Below, piece after piece: positions 44,185-53,928 of a DNA stretch of 64,000 nucleotides (positions are counted from its first letter, which is position 1; the number at the start of each line of letters is the position of its first letter). The position numbers and the translations under genes are program-made. The stretch is from Zhongshania sp. R06B22 (lineage in GTDB: Bacteria; Pseudomonadota; Gammaproteobacteria; Pseudomonadales; Spongiibacteraceae). The notes under the pieces are model-generated. The model did not search any database and was not told where the DNA came from. It saw nothing but the letters and a program-made list of their open reading frames with translations. The stretch covers positions 1,674,001 to 1,738,000 of the forward strand of contig NZ_JBFRYB010000001.1 of NCBI RefSeq assembly GCF_040892595.1. Direction: 5' to 3'.

Positions 44185-44898
44185 ATTAAGTCGTACAACA
44201 TTTTCTGATTCCACCACACCCTCTAGGCGCTTGCCAGAGTTGAGGTTTTTTACCAATATTCGTGCCCCCAGGGCGCCACTCTCCATGGCAATACCCATCA
44301 TGCTCACATTGACTGCTCCGGCCTTGGAATTTAACTGCACGCGCTGTCCTTTACTAACAATACTACTGGCCTCAACCATATTAGGAGTGAGTACTGCGCC
44401 CTGCGCAATACTGCGCCGGCTGCGATAGCCACCGCGATCACCCAAGGATCGTAAATACCCATATCCCAGTGCAGAGATATCACGTTGACTCCAGCTAATA
44501 TCGCGCTCGCTAATCTCAGTATTAGGGGCGATGGGATGGCGAGCCACCATCACTTTTGCAAAAGCCTCGACCGTTACTGGCAAGTATATTTTCCAGGGTT
44601 TATTGCTGTTGCAACGAATACCCACGGTGGTCCGACGTTTTACTTTTGCTCCCGCAGATAAAAATGCCTCAAGTTTTACTGGGCATTGCCTGAGCTTGGT
44701 ACGAGGGTCTAAAGATTGAACGGTAATCTTGGTCGTCATCTGTTGCCAAGGGTGACGCTCTGCAATATAGGCGCGAGCGGTGTCAGCGATGCGTGTGTGA
44801 CTTTCTGTCGCGCTAGCAATAAGCGGCTGGCTCGCCGTAGCGAGTAGCATGCCGATTAGCAGTAGTGCGCAGTAATGTCCTTGTTTTTTCATAGCCAT
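44182..44898 (-). CDS. flgA: P-ring assembly chaperone FlgA
   Basis: About 236-238 residues with a Sec signal peptide (ATG at 44898 or 44892). The SAF-type domain starts at VMVARHPIAPNTEISERDISWSQRDISALGYGYL, and the C-terminus KGQRVQLNSKAGAVNVSMMGIAMESGALGARILVKNLNSGKRLEGVV is typical. It is periplasmic and helps FlgI form the P ring. It is transcribed from a sigma54-like promoter at 44934-44949. Confidence 0.95.
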   Translation of the reverse strand: MAMKKQGHYCALLLIGMLLATASQPLIASATESHTRIADTARAYIAERHPWQQMTTKITVQSLDPRTKLRQCPVKLEAFLSAGAKVKRRTTVGIRCNSNKPWKIYLPVTVEAFAKVMVARHPIAPNTEISERDISWSQRDISALGYGYLRSLGDRGGYRSRRSIAQGAVLTPNMVEASSIVSKGQRVQLNSKAGAVNVSMMGIAMESGALGARILVKNLNSGKRLEGVVESENVVRLN

Positions 44899-44933
44899 TC
44901 AAACTGTCAAAGTTTTGTCATTTGCTAAATGGC

Positions 44934-44949
44934 TGCAATGGCTATGCCA
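44934..44949 (-). promoter_or_regulatory. sigma54 promoter for flgA
   Basis: On the minus strand TGGCATAGCCATTGCA matches TGGCACG-N4-TTGCA, with GG and GC exactly 12 bases apart. It predicts a start near 44924, about 26 bases before the flgA ATG. Confidence 0.82.
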
Positions 44950-45101
44950 AAGTGACAATTAAGTTAGCCAGAAAAGGTAGGGGTTTATACGGAGGATGAA
45001 GCCTGCCGGAATTTTGCCGGTATTGGAAGATTGGCGCCGTTTTTTTGGCAAATGATAATTTTATGGTTTGCAACACATTGATATTTATAGATTATTTTTT
45101 A

Positions 45102-45116
45102 TGGCACGAGCCTTGC
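45102..45116 (+). promoter_or_regulatory. sigma54 promoter for the flgB-L operon
   Basis: TGGCACGAGCCTTGC is a perfect match to TGGCACG-N4-TTGC. It lies inside the over-long open frame before flgB and about 100 bases before the flgB start at 45215, which confirms the shorter flgB. Transcription should begin near 45128. Confidence 0.9.
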
Positions 45117-45214
45117 CTTGGTCGTTAGTGCGCGGCGATAAAAGCCGGTATGCGTCAAGGCTATTGAATACATCGGCAGTGACCATAGAAACTTTAGAAA
45201 GAATGGTATTAAAA

Positions 45215-45634
45215 ATGGCTATTAACTTTGATAAAGCATTAGGGATACACGATCAGGCATTGCAAGTGCGCCAGCGGCGCAATGAAGTGCTTGCTACCAA
45301 TATAGCGAATGCTGATACCCCTGGCTACAAAGCACAAGACATCGACTTTAAAGCAGTCTTGTCACAGTCTGCGGCAGCTGGAGGTCACTCGCAACTAGCG
45401 ATGCGCACTACCAATAGTGGACACATACAAGCAGCTTCAGGTGTCAGTGCGGAAAGTTTGCCGATGGATCTTAAGTACCGAGTGCCCAGCCAGCCATCGG
45501 AAGATGGCAATACCGTCGATATGAATATTGAACAGGCTGAATTTGCCGACAATGCCATGCGCTACCAAGCTACATTGTCGTTCTTAGGCAGCCGTTTCAG
45601 CGGATTAAAATCTATTTTGCAAGGAGGTCGCTAA
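45215..45634 (+). CDS. flgB: flagellar basal-body rod protein FlgB
   Basis: 139 residues from the ATG at 45215 (MAINFDKALG). The N-terminal rod motif is LATNIANADTPGYKAQDIDFK, and the C-terminal helix is NIEQAEFADNAMRYQATLSFL. The frame is open upstream to 45068, but that part contains the sigma54 promoter and is not coding. It begins the hook/basal-body operon. Confidence 0.95.
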   Translation: MAINFDKALGIHDQALQVRQRRNEVLATNIANADTPGYKAQDIDFKAVLSQSAAAGGHSQLAMRTTNSGHIQAASGVSAESLPMDLKYRVPSQPSEDGNTVDMNIEQAEFADNAMRYQATLSFLGSRFSGLKSILQGGR

Positions 45635-45637
45635 GTT

Positions 45638-46039
45638 ATGGCTAATCCATTGAGTATCGCCGCATCAGCAATGAATGCGCAAATGCTTAGGCTTAACACC
45701 GTCGCCAGTAATATGGCGAACGCTGATACCGTGAGCGGCACAGAAGAGGGCGCATATCGTTCTCGCCAACCGGTATTTGCAACCATGATGGATCAGCAGC
45801 GTGAAGTTATTGGTGTTGCGGTCACCGGTGTTGTTGAAAGTGACGCGCCAGTAACTAAACGTTATGAGCCTGGACACCCACAAGCCGATGCGGAGGGTTA
45901 TATCTATAGCTCGAACGTCAATACGATGGAAGAAATGGCGAATATGATGTCTGCATCACGGGCTTATCAAAATAATGCAGAAGTTTTCTCAACCACTAAA
46001 ACCTTGATGCTGCGAGCCTTGCAGTTAGGCCAACAGTAG
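45638..46039 (+). CDS. flgC: flagellar basal-body rod protein FlgC
   Basis: 133 residues. It has the rod N-terminus SIAASAMNAQMLRLNTVASNMANADT and the C-terminus YSSNVNTMEEMANMMSASRAYQNNAEVFSTTKTLM. It is a proximal rod component between FlgB and FlgF. It follows flgB by three bases. Confidence 0.97.
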   Translation: MANPLSIAASAMNAQMLRLNTVASNMANADTVSGTEEGAYRSRQPVFATMMDQQREVIGVAVTGVVESDAPVTKRYEPGHPQADAEGYIYSSNVNTMEEMANMMSASRAYQNNAEVFSTTKTLMLRALQLGQQ

Positions 46040-46050
46040 GAATAAAGATT

Positions 46051-46716
46051 ATGGAACTTCGCACTTTAGAAGAGCTGCAATTGCAGACCTCAGCGAGTAA
46101 GACCAAGAAAGATGCGTCTTCGCTAGATCAGAATGACTTTATGAAACTTATGCTTCAGCAACTTAAGAGCCAGGACCCGCTTAATCCGGCAGATAATACC
46201 GAATTCATTAGCCAAATGGCGCAGCTGACCTCGGTGAGTGGTATTAGTGAAATGAACGAAAACTTGGCTGGATTAACGAAGTCATTGTATTCGGCTCAAT
46301 TGCTAGATGCCTCATCATTAATTGGCAAGGACGTGTTGCTAGAGACCGAATTTGCAGCGCTGCCCTCAGGTGGCAGTGTGCAGGGGCAGGTAAATTTGGC
46401 CACCAGTACCACGGCCTTAGATATAGAAATTGTTGCGCCCAGTGGCGAGGTTATCGGCAAAGTACCTCTGGGTCCGCAGCGCGCTGGAACCGTTCCGTTT
46501 GAATGGAATGGTGTTGGTCTCAATGGTGAGCGCATGCCACCCGGTACTTATCAGATTCGCGCCAACTATTTGAATGGCAATACCTTGGAAGCCGCAGCGA
46601 CTGAAGTTCGCAGCGAAGTCATGAGCGTGAGTGTGCCGGCTGGCGGTGGCACTCCCCAGGTACAAGTCCAGGGCGTAGGCACTGTCAGCATGTCACAGAT
46701 TCTTGAAATCAGCTAA
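46051..46716 (+). CDS. flgD: hook-cap protein FlgD
   Basis: 221 residues. The N-terminal part LDQNDFMKLMLQQLKSQDPLNPADNTEFISQMAQLTSVSGI is the FlgD signature, and the C-terminus folds into the FlgD Ig-like and tudor-like domains (WNGVGLNGERMPPGTYQIRA). It caps the growing hook. It is third in the operon. Confidence 0.96.
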   Translation: MELRTLEELQLQTSASKTKKDASSLDQNDFMKLMLQQLKSQDPLNPADNTEFISQMAQLTSVSGISEMNENLAGLTKSLYSAQLLDASSLIGKDVLLETEFAALPSGGSVQGQVNLATSTTALDIEIVAPSGEVIGKVPLGPQRAGTVPFEWNGVGLNGERMPPGTYQIRANYLNGNTLEAAATEVRSEVMSVSVPAGGGTPQVQVQGVGTVSMSQILEIS

Positions 46717-46772
46717 GCAGTAATGACGCTGTTTAGTACAAATTAGATGTTTTTAGACCAGGAGTAGGCCCT

Positions 46773-47990
46773 ATGAGCTTTCGTATTGCACTGAGTGGAT
46801 TAAACGCCGCATCATCTCATCTCGATGTAACCGCACACAATATCGCCAACGTGAATACGTCTGGTTTTAAAGGGTCGCGGGTGGCATTCGCAGATGTATA
46901 CGCCACATCCAATAACGATGTCACCAAGACCACGCCGGGCGCTGGTGTACGTTTAAATACGATTACCCAAGAGTTTTCCCAGGGTAATGTCGACTTCACC
47001 GATAACAATTTAGACCTTGCGATTTCGGGTGAAGGTTTCTTCACCATGAAAGGGTCTAGCGGTGTAAGTTACACCCGCGCAGGTTCTTTTAGTGTCGATC
47101 GCGATGGCTTTGTTGTGAACAATAATTTAGAGCGTTTGCAGGTGTTTCCCCCCTCTGGGGATGGCAGCTTCTCTACTGGCTCTTTAAGTGATTTGGAATT
47201 GCAGGTCTCGGAAAATGCGCCGGCTGCCACCTCACGTGCTGAGATCGGTGTGAACTTGCCCGCCAATGCCCCAGTGCCAACCGCAACGCCATTCGATCCA
47301 ACACTGGCAACAAGCTATAACCACGCAACGTCGCTTACGGTATACGATTCCCTGGGTACTCAACATACCGCGACCTTGTATTTTGTGAAGGACGCGGCTC
47401 CCAATACCTGGAATCAACAGCTGTATGTCGATAATAACCCTGTCGGCGGTTTTAATCCGGTGAGCTTTAGTAATGCCGGCGAATTGCAAGTTCCAGCCTC
47501 AGGTCTAATTACCTACCCTTCCTATGATCCAGGTAGTGGGGCCGCTGATATTGACTTGAGCTTTGATTTTACGGCGACCACGCAATACGGTGAAGAATTT
47601 GGTGTGAATAACTTGCAGCAAGACGGTTTTACCACCGGGCGCTTAACGGGTATTGAAGTGGATACCACCGGCATCATATCTGCTCGGTTTACCAATGGTC
47701 AGTCGAAACAACTCGGTAGAGTGGCTATGGCGAGCTTTTCTAACCCCAACGGTTTGCAGCAACAGGGTGATACCTCATGGGCGGAAACCTTTGCCTCCGG
47801 CGGCGCTCGTGTGGGTGAGGCGGGTTCTTCGAATTTCGGTTTGCTGCAGTCAGGCGCACTGGAAAGCTCCAATGTTGATCTGACCGCCCAGCTGGTTGAA
47901 ATGATTACAGCGCAGCGCAACTTCCAGGCGAATACCCAGATGATCCAGACCGCTGATGCGGTAACGCAGGCCATTATTAATATCCGATAG
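46773..47990 (+). CDS. flgE: flagellar hook protein FlgE
   Basis: 405 residues, a typical length. The N-terminus is SGLNAASSHLDVTAHNIANVNTSGFKGSR, the central hook domains follow, and the C-terminus is LESSNVDLTAQLVEMITAQRNFQANTQMIQTADAV. It builds the universal joint. Confidence 0.97.
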   Translation: MSFRIALSGLNAASSHLDVTAHNIANVNTSGFKGSRVAFADVYATSNNDVTKTTPGAGVRLNTITQEFSQGNVDFTDNNLDLAISGEGFFTMKGSSGVSYTRAGSFSVDRDGFVVNNNLERLQVFPPSGDGSFSTGSLSDLELQVSENAPAATSRAEIGVNLPANAPVPTATPFDPTLATSYNHATSLTVYDSLGTQHTATLYFVKDAAPNTWNQQLYVDNNPVGGFNPVSFSNAGELQVPASGLITYPSYDPGSGAADIDLSFDFTATTQYGEEFGVNNLQQDGFTTGRLTGIEVDTTGIISARFTNGQSKQLGRVAMASFSNPNGLQQQGDTSWAETFASGGARVGEAGSSNFGLLQSGALESSNVDLTAQLVEMITAQRNFQANTQMIQTADAVTQAIINIR

Positions 47991-48017
47991 TCGCGCGCGT
48001 ACTGAACGGGAGGGTGT

Positions 48018-48761
48018 ATGGATAAGTTACTTTACATAGGCATGATGGGTGCTAAAAACACCCAGCAAGCGCAGGCTACTAACGCCAATAATCTGGCGAA
48101 CGTGAGCACGGCGGGCTTTCGTGGTGACTTTCAAAATTTACTTTCCCGTCAGGTTGCCGGCCCCGGTATGGAAACTCGATTTAATTCGGTTCTTGAAGGT
48201 CAGGCAAGTGACTTCTCTGCCGGTGCAGTGACTACCACAGGACGTGATTTGGACATTGCTATTCGTGGTGATAAGGGCTGGTTTGCAGTGCAGGCCAACG
48301 ATGGTAGCGAAGCCTATTCTCGCCGTGGAGATTTTCATATTAGCGCAGATGGCATGTTGTTGAACGGCGCAGGCCAGCCGGTGATGGGGGACGGTGGCCC
48401 AGTCGCTATTCCCGAGCACGAAAGTTTGATGATCGGTGATGACGGCACGGTATCGATTGTGCCGCTGGGGCAGGGGCCAGAATCCGTTGCCACGGTTGAT
48501 CGAATTCGCTTAGTCGATGCCGCGCCAGCGGATCTTGCAAAAGGTGAGGACGGCTTGATGCGAATGCGAAATGGTGGTGTTGCAGAAACGTCGTCGGAAA
48601 TTCGAATCATCGCCGGTAGTTTAGAGTCGTCGAATGTAAATACCGTCGATGCCATGGTCACTATGATCGCCTTGGCCAGGCAATTTGAAATGCAGGTCAA
48701 GGTCATGAGTGCAGCTGACTCAATGGCAGAAACAGGCAGCCGTATGCTGCGTTTGGAATAA
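48018..48761 (+). CDS. flgF: flagellar basal-body rod protein FlgF
   Basis: 247 residues with the N-terminus LYIGMMGAKNTQQAQATNANNLANVSTAGFRGDF and the C-terminus LESSNVNTVDAMVTMIALARQFEMQVKVM. It is a proximal rod component. Confidence 0.96.
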   Translation: MDKLLYIGMMGAKNTQQAQATNANNLANVSTAGFRGDFQNLLSRQVAGPGMETRFNSVLEGQASDFSAGAVTTTGRDLDIAIRGDKGWFAVQANDGSEAYSRRGDFHISADGMLLNGAGQPVMGDGGPVAIPEHESLMIGDDGTVSIVPLGQGPESVATVDRIRLVDAAPADLAKGEDGLMRMRNGGVAETSSEIRIIAGSLESSNVNTVDAMVTMIALARQFEMQVKVMSAADSMAETGSRMLRLE

Positions 48762-48773
48762 GAGGAAGTAATT

Positions 48774-49559
48774 ATGAATTCATCACTATGGGTTGCTAAA
48801 ACTGGTCTCGATGTCCAGCAAACTCGGATGCAAGTGGTCAGCAACAATTTGGCAAACGCCAATACCACCGGCTTTAAACGCGACCGAGCTTCTTTTGAAG
48901 ATCTGTTGTATCAAAACATGCGCCAGGTTGGTGGTCAGACTTCACAGCAAACCCGATCTCCTAGCGGGATGCATATCGGCACTGGTGTCAGGGTCGTCTC
49001 GACGGAAAAAATATTCCAACAAGGCACCATGACGCAAACCAGCAACTCCATGGATGTGGCGATTAATGGCAGGGGCTTTTTTCAGGTCCAAATGCCAGAT
49101 GGCACCGCCGCATATACCCGCGACGGTTCCTTCCAGCTAGACGATCAAGGTCAAATTGTCACCAATACCGGCAATATTGTTGATCCGGGTATTACGGTCC
49201 CGCAGGGCGCATTAAGTGTCACCATAGGGTCCGACGGTGTGGTTAGCGCCATGCTGGCAGGCAGTTCAGCGCCAGTGCAATTAGGCAGCTTTCAGCTAGC
49301 CGATTTTGTTAACGCCTCAGGCTTGCAAGCTCGCGGTGAGAATTTGTATATGGAATCTGCCTCTAGCGGCGCGCCACAGACCGGTACACCAGGCCTCACC
49401 GGGCTGGGCACTATTCAACAAGGCGCCCTAGAAGGCTCCAACGTTAACGTGGTGGAAGAGCTGGTGAATATGATCGAAACCCAGCGAGCCTATGAAATGA
49501 ACTCCAAGGCCATCGCCACTAGCGATCAGATGATGCAGTACGTTAATAACAATTTATAA
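48774..49559 (+). CDS. flgG: flagellar distal rod protein FlgG
   Basis: 261 residues. [44 protein letters not shown] is the FlgG N-terminus. [29 protein letters not shown] is the C-terminus. It forms the distal rod. Confidence 0.97.
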   Translation: MNSSLWVAKTGLDVQQTRMQVVSNNLANANTTGFKRDRASFEDLLYQNMRQVGGQTSQQTRSPSGMHIGTGVRVVSTEKIFQQGTMTQTSNSMDVAINGRGFFQVQMPDGTAAYTRDGSFQLDDQGQIVTNTGNIVDPGITVPQGALSVTIGSDGVVSAMLAGSSAPVQLGSFQLADFVNASGLQARGENLYMESASSGAPQTGTPGLTGLGTIQQGALEGSNVNVVEELVNMIETQRAYEMNSKAIATSDQMMQYVNNNL

Positions 49560-49646
49560 GTAGCAAATGGCTGCGCGTTAGCTAGCTAGAGCGAATGTAA
49601 GGCACTTATTAATGGCACTTATAAATACAAATTGCAGGCGATTAAG

Positions 49647-50351
49647 ATGATTAAAATCACAGCAAGAAACATTCAGCGCTTAAACCTCTTGTTGGCGGCA
49701 GCCGCGGTGATTTTATTGTCTGCTTGTTCCTCGGCTCCTGCGAAAGATCAATCTGCAGATTATGAATCTGCGGCACCGACAGCGATGGCCGACGATAGTC
49801 AAAATATGGGTTCGATATACCGTTCCGGCTACGGCATGAGTTTGTTTCTAGATCGTCGCGCTCGGCAAGTCGGCGATATTATTACGGTAACCCTTGAAGA
49901 AAAAACCGATGCCTCGAAGTCTTCCAGCACGGCAACCGGCAAAGAGAGCAATATTTCGGTTCCTACTGTGACCTTATTCGGTCGTGGCGTTACCCATAAT
50001 GGGGTGCCGATTGTTTCTTCGGGGGTGTCCTCTGATCAGGACTTCTCCGGCCAGGGTACTAGCAGTCAAAGTAATAGTTTAACCGGTAGCATTACGGTTA
50101 CGGTATCGGAAGTGCTGCGTAACGGCAGTTTGCGGGTGCGCGGTGAGAAATGGGTAACCATTAATCAAGGTGAAGAATTTATTCGAATTAAAGGTATTGT
50201 GCGCCCTGAAGATATCGGCCCCGACAACGCAGTGCCCTCATACAAAGTCGCAGATGCTCGCATTACCTATAGCGGTAAAGGCGCATTGGCAGATGCTAAT
50301 TCCATGGGCTGGCTGGGACGAATTTTCCAGTCGGTAATATCGCCCTTTTGA
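49647..50351 (+). CDS. flgH: flagellar L-ring lipoprotein FlgH
   Basis: 234 residues from the ATG at 49647. The signal peptide has the lipobox LLSAC (Cys about 27), so the protein is anchored in the outer membrane. The family pattern [25 protein letters not shown] is present. It forms the L ring. The frame opens earlier at a TTG (49632), which is not preferred. Confidence 0.96.
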   Translation: MIKITARNIQRLNLLLAAAAVILLSACSSAPAKDQSADYESAAPTAMADDSQNMGSIYRSGYGMSLFLDRRARQVGDIITVTLEEKTDASKSSSTATGKESNISVPTVTLFGRGVTHNGVPIVSSGVSSDQDFSGQGTSSQSNSLTGSITVTVSEVLRNGSLRVRGEKWVTINQGEEFIRIKGIVRPEDIGPDNAVPSYKVADARITYSGKGALADANSMGWLGRIFQSVISPF

Positions 50352-50362
50352 GGTACGCCATT

Positions 50363-51496
50363 ATGTCGGTATTTAAAAAGCTAGATCGTGTCCGCAGTGC
50401 ATTGTTTGCGGTGGCAGTCGTACTTTCCTGCCATATTCCAGCAGTCAATGCTGAGCGCGTAAAGGACTTGGTAAATGTAGCCGGGGTGCGCGAGAACCAA
50501 TTGGTAGGCTACGGCTTAGTGGTGGGTTTAAGTGGCACCGGTGATCAGACCAGCCAGGCGCCGTTCACTATTCAAAGCATTCGCAATATGTTGACCGGTT
50601 TTGGTGTTCGGGTTCCAGATAATGTAAACCCACAGTTAAAAAATGTCGCCGCGGTGACGGTACATGCCAGTTTGCCGCCCTTTTCCAAGCCGGGCCAGAC
50701 CATTGACGTGACCGTTTCATCAATTGGTAACGCCGCTAGTTTGCGTGGTGGTAGTTTGTTGATGGCGCCAATGATGGGTGCAGATGGTCAGGTTTACGCT
50801 GTGGCGCAGGGCAGTCTCTTAGTGGGTGGTTTAGGTGTGTCTGGTGCAGATGGCTCTAGGGTCACTGTAAATATCCCCAGCGCAGGCCGTATTCCCAACG
50901 GCGCCATTGTCGAACGCGCGGCCCCGAGTGTGATGTCTGCTAACGGTGAAATTATGTTGAACCTGAAAAAGTCAGACTTCACCACCGCTCGACGTTTGGC
51001 CGAAGAAATTAATTCCAAGTTTGGTGCCGGTACGGCAAGTGCAATGGACTCTGCCACCGTTAAAGTGCAGGGCCCAAGTAATGCTGATCGCAGCGTCACA
51101 TTTATCTCTATGTTAGAGACCTTAGAGATCACCCCCGCGCAGGCAAGTGCTCGGGTAGTGGTGAACTCTCGTACTGGCACCATTGTTATTGGTGGCAATG
51201 TTCGGGTTATGCCTGCCGCAGTGAGTCACGGCTCATTAACGGTATCGATCTCGGAGAATGTTGAAGTGTCGCAGCCGGGCGCGTTTGCTCAAGGTGGTCA
51301 AACCGTTGCGGCTCAACAATCGGATATTGATGTTCAAGAAACGGGTTCGCGCATGTTTTTACTCGATGGGGGCGTGACCTTGGAAGACATTGTTAAGGCA
51401 ATTAACAATGTTGGGGCGTCGCCAAGCGACTTGGTGGCCATTCTTGAAGCTTTGGATCAGGCCGGTGCCTTGCGCGCTGAACTACTGGTAATTTAA
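50363..51496 (+). CDS. flgI: flagellar P-ring protein FlgI
   Basis: 377 residues from the ATG at 50363 (GAGGT upstream). It has a Sec signal peptide ending VNAE, followed by [32 protein letters not shown], the FlgI signature. It assembles in the peptidoglycan layer with help from FlgA. The gene starts 11 bases after the flgH stop. Confidence 0.97.
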   Translation: MSVFKKLDRVRSALFAVAVVLSCHIPAVNAERVKDLVNVAGVRENQLVGYGLVVGLSGTGDQTSQAPFTIQSIRNMLTGFGVRVPDNVNPQLKNVAAVTVHASLPPFSKPGQTIDVTVSSIGNAASLRGGSLLMAPMMGADGQVYAVAQGSLLVGGLGVSGADGSRVTVNIPSAGRIPNGAIVERAAPSVMSANGEIMLNLKKSDFTTARRLAEEINSKFGAGTASAMDSATVKVQGPSNADRSVTFISMLETLEITPAQASARVVVNSRTGTIVIGGNVRVMPAAVSHGSLTVSISENVEVSQPGAFAQGGQTVAAQQSDIDVQETGSRMFLLDGGVTLEDIVKAINNVGASPSDLVAILEALDQAGALRAELLVI

Positions 51497-51525
51497 GCCT
51501 TAAATTAATACAAGGTTGAAATCTA

Positions 51526-51948
51526 ATGGACGTTAAGGCAGCAGCTAATTATCACGACTTTTCGGGCTTGGCCGCGCTGCGCAGTGATGCCGAGGCTTCG
51601 CCTGAAGAAGCCATTGAGCCGGTTGCCAAACAGTTTGAAGCCTTGTTTTTGCAAATGATGTTAAAGAGTATGCGCGCGGCAGTGCCCGAAGGCGGCTTGT
51701 TTAGTGATAGTAGTGTGGCGATGTATGAAGAAATGCTCGACAGCCAGCTGTCGGTAACCTTGTCTGATCAAGGTGGCATTGGCATGGCTGAGTCGATAGT
51801 AACGCAATTAAAAGGGCCTGCGGATCAATCGCCGCAAGCCTTAAGTGCCGAGGGTAGCGCGCTGCGCAGTCGGCTGCAGCAGCTTGGTGGTATTGAGCGC
51901 AGTATTCAAGATTTTAGCTTGAACGCCGATAAATCGGTTAGTAAATAA
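51526..51948 (+). CDS. flgJ: FlgJ rod-binding domain protein (short form)
   Basis: 140 residues. VAKQFEALFLQMMLKSMRAAVPEGGLFSDSSVAMYEEMLDSQLSVTLSDQGGIGMAESI is the FlgJ N-terminal rod-scaffold domain. The C-terminal muramidase/glucosaminidase domain of the full-size protein (about 300 residues in enterics and Pseudomonas) is absent, and the gene ends cleanly before flgK. This is a single-domain FlgJ and not a broken gene. A separate peptidoglycan hydrolase must open the wall for the rod. Confidence 0.95.
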   Translation: MDVKAAANYHDFSGLAALRSDAEASPEEAIEPVAKQFEALFLQMMLKSMRAAVPEGGLFSDSSVAMYEEMLDSQLSVTLSDQGGIGMAESIVTQLKGPADQSPQALSAEGSALRSRLQQLGGIERSIQDFSLNADKSVSK

Positions 51949-51958
51949 GGGGTAGTTC

Positions 51959-53848
51959 ATGGGTGATATGTTAGGTAATGCGTTGTCGGGACTGGTGTCT
52001 TATCAGCGTGCCTTGGCAACTACCAGTCATAATATTGCCAATGCGGATACCGAGGGCTATAGCCGCCAGAAAGTCGACTTTGCCACTCGTGTGCCATCGC
52101 AATCCGGTAGTTTAACCATTGGCTCTGGCGTTAAAGTGTCGTCGATCAGTCGCGTGTATGACGCCTTCACCGTCGATCAGTTACGCACTTCTCAGTCTGC
52201 ATTTTCCCAAGCAGAAAGTTATTTCCAATTAGCTAGTCAAGTTGATAATGCCTTGGCGGATGCCGACCTTGGTCTCAGTGCATCCTTGTCTCGGTTCTAT
52301 AATAGTCTGCAAGACGTGGCAGATAACCCCTCGTCTATTCCCGCACGGCAATTGATGTTGGCCGAATCGGAGAGTTTGGGTGATCGCTTTGCAGATTTGT
52401 CATCTCAGCTGGACAGCTTAGAACGCGAGGTGAGCACCCGCGTCCGAGCGTCAGTGAGTGATATCAATGACTTCAGCACTCAAATTGCTGAACTCAATCT
52501 AATGATTAGTAAAGCTCAGGGGCAGTTTGGCACCGAAGCTAATGATTTGCTTGATCAGCGAGATCAGGCCTTATTGTCACTTAATGAGCTAATCGGCACC
52601 TCTTCGGTTGAGCAGGCTGACGGCACTGTCAGTGTGTTTATCGGCAACGGTGAAGCGCTGGTTTTGGGTGAGCGCGCACTTGCAATGCGGGCAGTGACCA
52701 ATGTGTTCGAGCCCGGCCGGGTAGAAATTGCAATGGAAGTCGGTGGCAATAGCGCGGTTATAAGTGACAGTCTGAGCGGTGGCAGTCTGGGTGGCACTTT
52801 GAGTTTCAGAGATGGTGTATTAAGCGATACCCGTAATGAGTTGGGACGACTCACGGTGGCGATTGCCGATACCCTCAATAATATTAATCGCTCTGGTATG
52901 GACTTAAAGGGTGAGCAGGGTGGCGATATATTCTCGGTCTCAGATCCCGAGGTCTATCGCAGTAGAAACAATACCAGCGGTGCAGAATTTAATGCGCAGG
53001 TAAGCGATGTTTCGGCGCTGACAGGCAACAATACCCTTATTCGTTTAGATGGCAGTGGCTGGCGCTTCTTTGATGAATCTACCGGTGCCGCTGTCGCCGG
53101 CGTAACGGGAACTGGTAGCGCTGCCGATCCCTTCATTGTGGATGGTGTGTCCCTTAGTTTGACCTCTCCGGCGGCGCTGGGCGATCAGTTCTTGTTGCGC
53201 TCAACCCAGGGCGCGGCAGATAGCCTAAAGGTGATCATGACTGATCCGGCTGGTATTGCTGCGGCTGCTGCGACACGCAGCACGGCAGATTTGAACAATA
53301 TTGGCTCGGGGCAAATATCTGAAACCGATGTCATCGACAGTAGCAATCCAAACTTGCTTAGCCCCGTCGCCATTCAGTTTTTGTCGGCGACTAGTTATCA
53401 GGTCAATGGCGCGGGTAGTTTCAGTTTCACATCGGGCTCAGATATTACGATTAACGGCAGTAAAGTGACGATTACCGGGTCTCCTGAGGCGGGTGATCAA
53501 TTTACTATCGGCGCAAACACTAACGCTTTAGGTGATAACCGCAACTTATTGAAAATGGCGGCCGCGGAAAGTAGTAAGGTACTTAATGGCGGCAGTGCCA
53601 GTATTCAAGATACCGTGAATGGCTTGGTGGGTGATATTGCTGTGGCGACTCGTAGTGCCCAGATAAATTATCAGTCTCAAGAAAACCTGCTTAATCAAAC
53701 CCGTACTAACCAGCAATCGATATCCGGCGTGAATCTCGACGAAGAGGCCGCGAATTTACTAAAATTTCAGCAGGCTTATCAGGCCGCAGCACAGGCTGCG
53801 AGCGTAGCGAATGACCTATTTCAAGCACTGTTGGGCGCATTTCGTTAA
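51959..53848 (+). CDS. flgK: hook-filament junction protein FlgK
   Basis: 629 residues. The N-terminus is ALSGLVSYQRALATTSHNIANADTEGYSRQKVDF, and the C-terminus is VNLDEEAANLLKFQQAYQAAAQAASVANDLFQALL. It is hook-associated protein 1, chaperoned by FlgN. The centre of the protein (about 350-520) is variable. Confidence 0.96.
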   Translation: MGDMLGNALSGLVSYQRALATTSHNIANADTEGYSRQKVDFATRVPSQSGSLTIGSGVKVSSISRVYDAFTVDQLRTSQSAFSQAESYFQLASQVDNALADADLGLSASLSRFYNSLQDVADNPSSIPARQLMLAESESLGDRFADLSSQLDSLEREVSTRVRASVSDINDFSTQIAELNLMISKAQGQFGTEANDLLDQRDQALLSLNELIGTSSVEQADGTVSVFIGNGEALVLGERALAMRAVTNVFEPGRVEIAMEVGGNSAVISDSLSGGSLGGTLSFRDGVLSDTRNELGRLTVAIADTLNNINRSGMDLKGEQGGDIFSVSDPEVYRSRNNTSGAEFNAQVSDVSALTGNNTLIRLDGSGWRFFDESTGAAVAGVTGTGSAADPFIVDGVSLSLTSPAALGDQFLLRSTQGAADSLKVIMTDPAGIAAAAATRSTADLNNIGSGQISETDVIDSSNPNLLSPVAIQFLSATSYQVNGAGSFSFTSGSDITINGSKVTITGSPEAGDQFTIGANTNALGDNRNLLKMAAAESSKVLNGGSASIQDTVNGLVGDIAVATRSAQINYQSQENLLNQTRTNQQSISGVNLDEEAANLLKFQQAYQAAAQAASVANDLFQALLGAFR

Positions 53849-53928
53849 GACATAGAGTTAGTGTTCGGGTTGTCATTGCAGCAAATCGACATTAAAGACA
53901 GGTAGCGGCAGGAATAGAGAGTAGGCTA

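Noticed and set aside
45068..45214. Upstream extension of the flgB frame
   Set aside because: It contains a perfect sigma54 promoter (45102-45116), and the product does not match the FlgB N-terminus. FlgB starts at 45215.
48335..48868. 177-codon minus-strand frame across flgF and flgG
   Set aside because: It crosses two well-conserved flagellar genes in antisense and has no motif or ribosome site.
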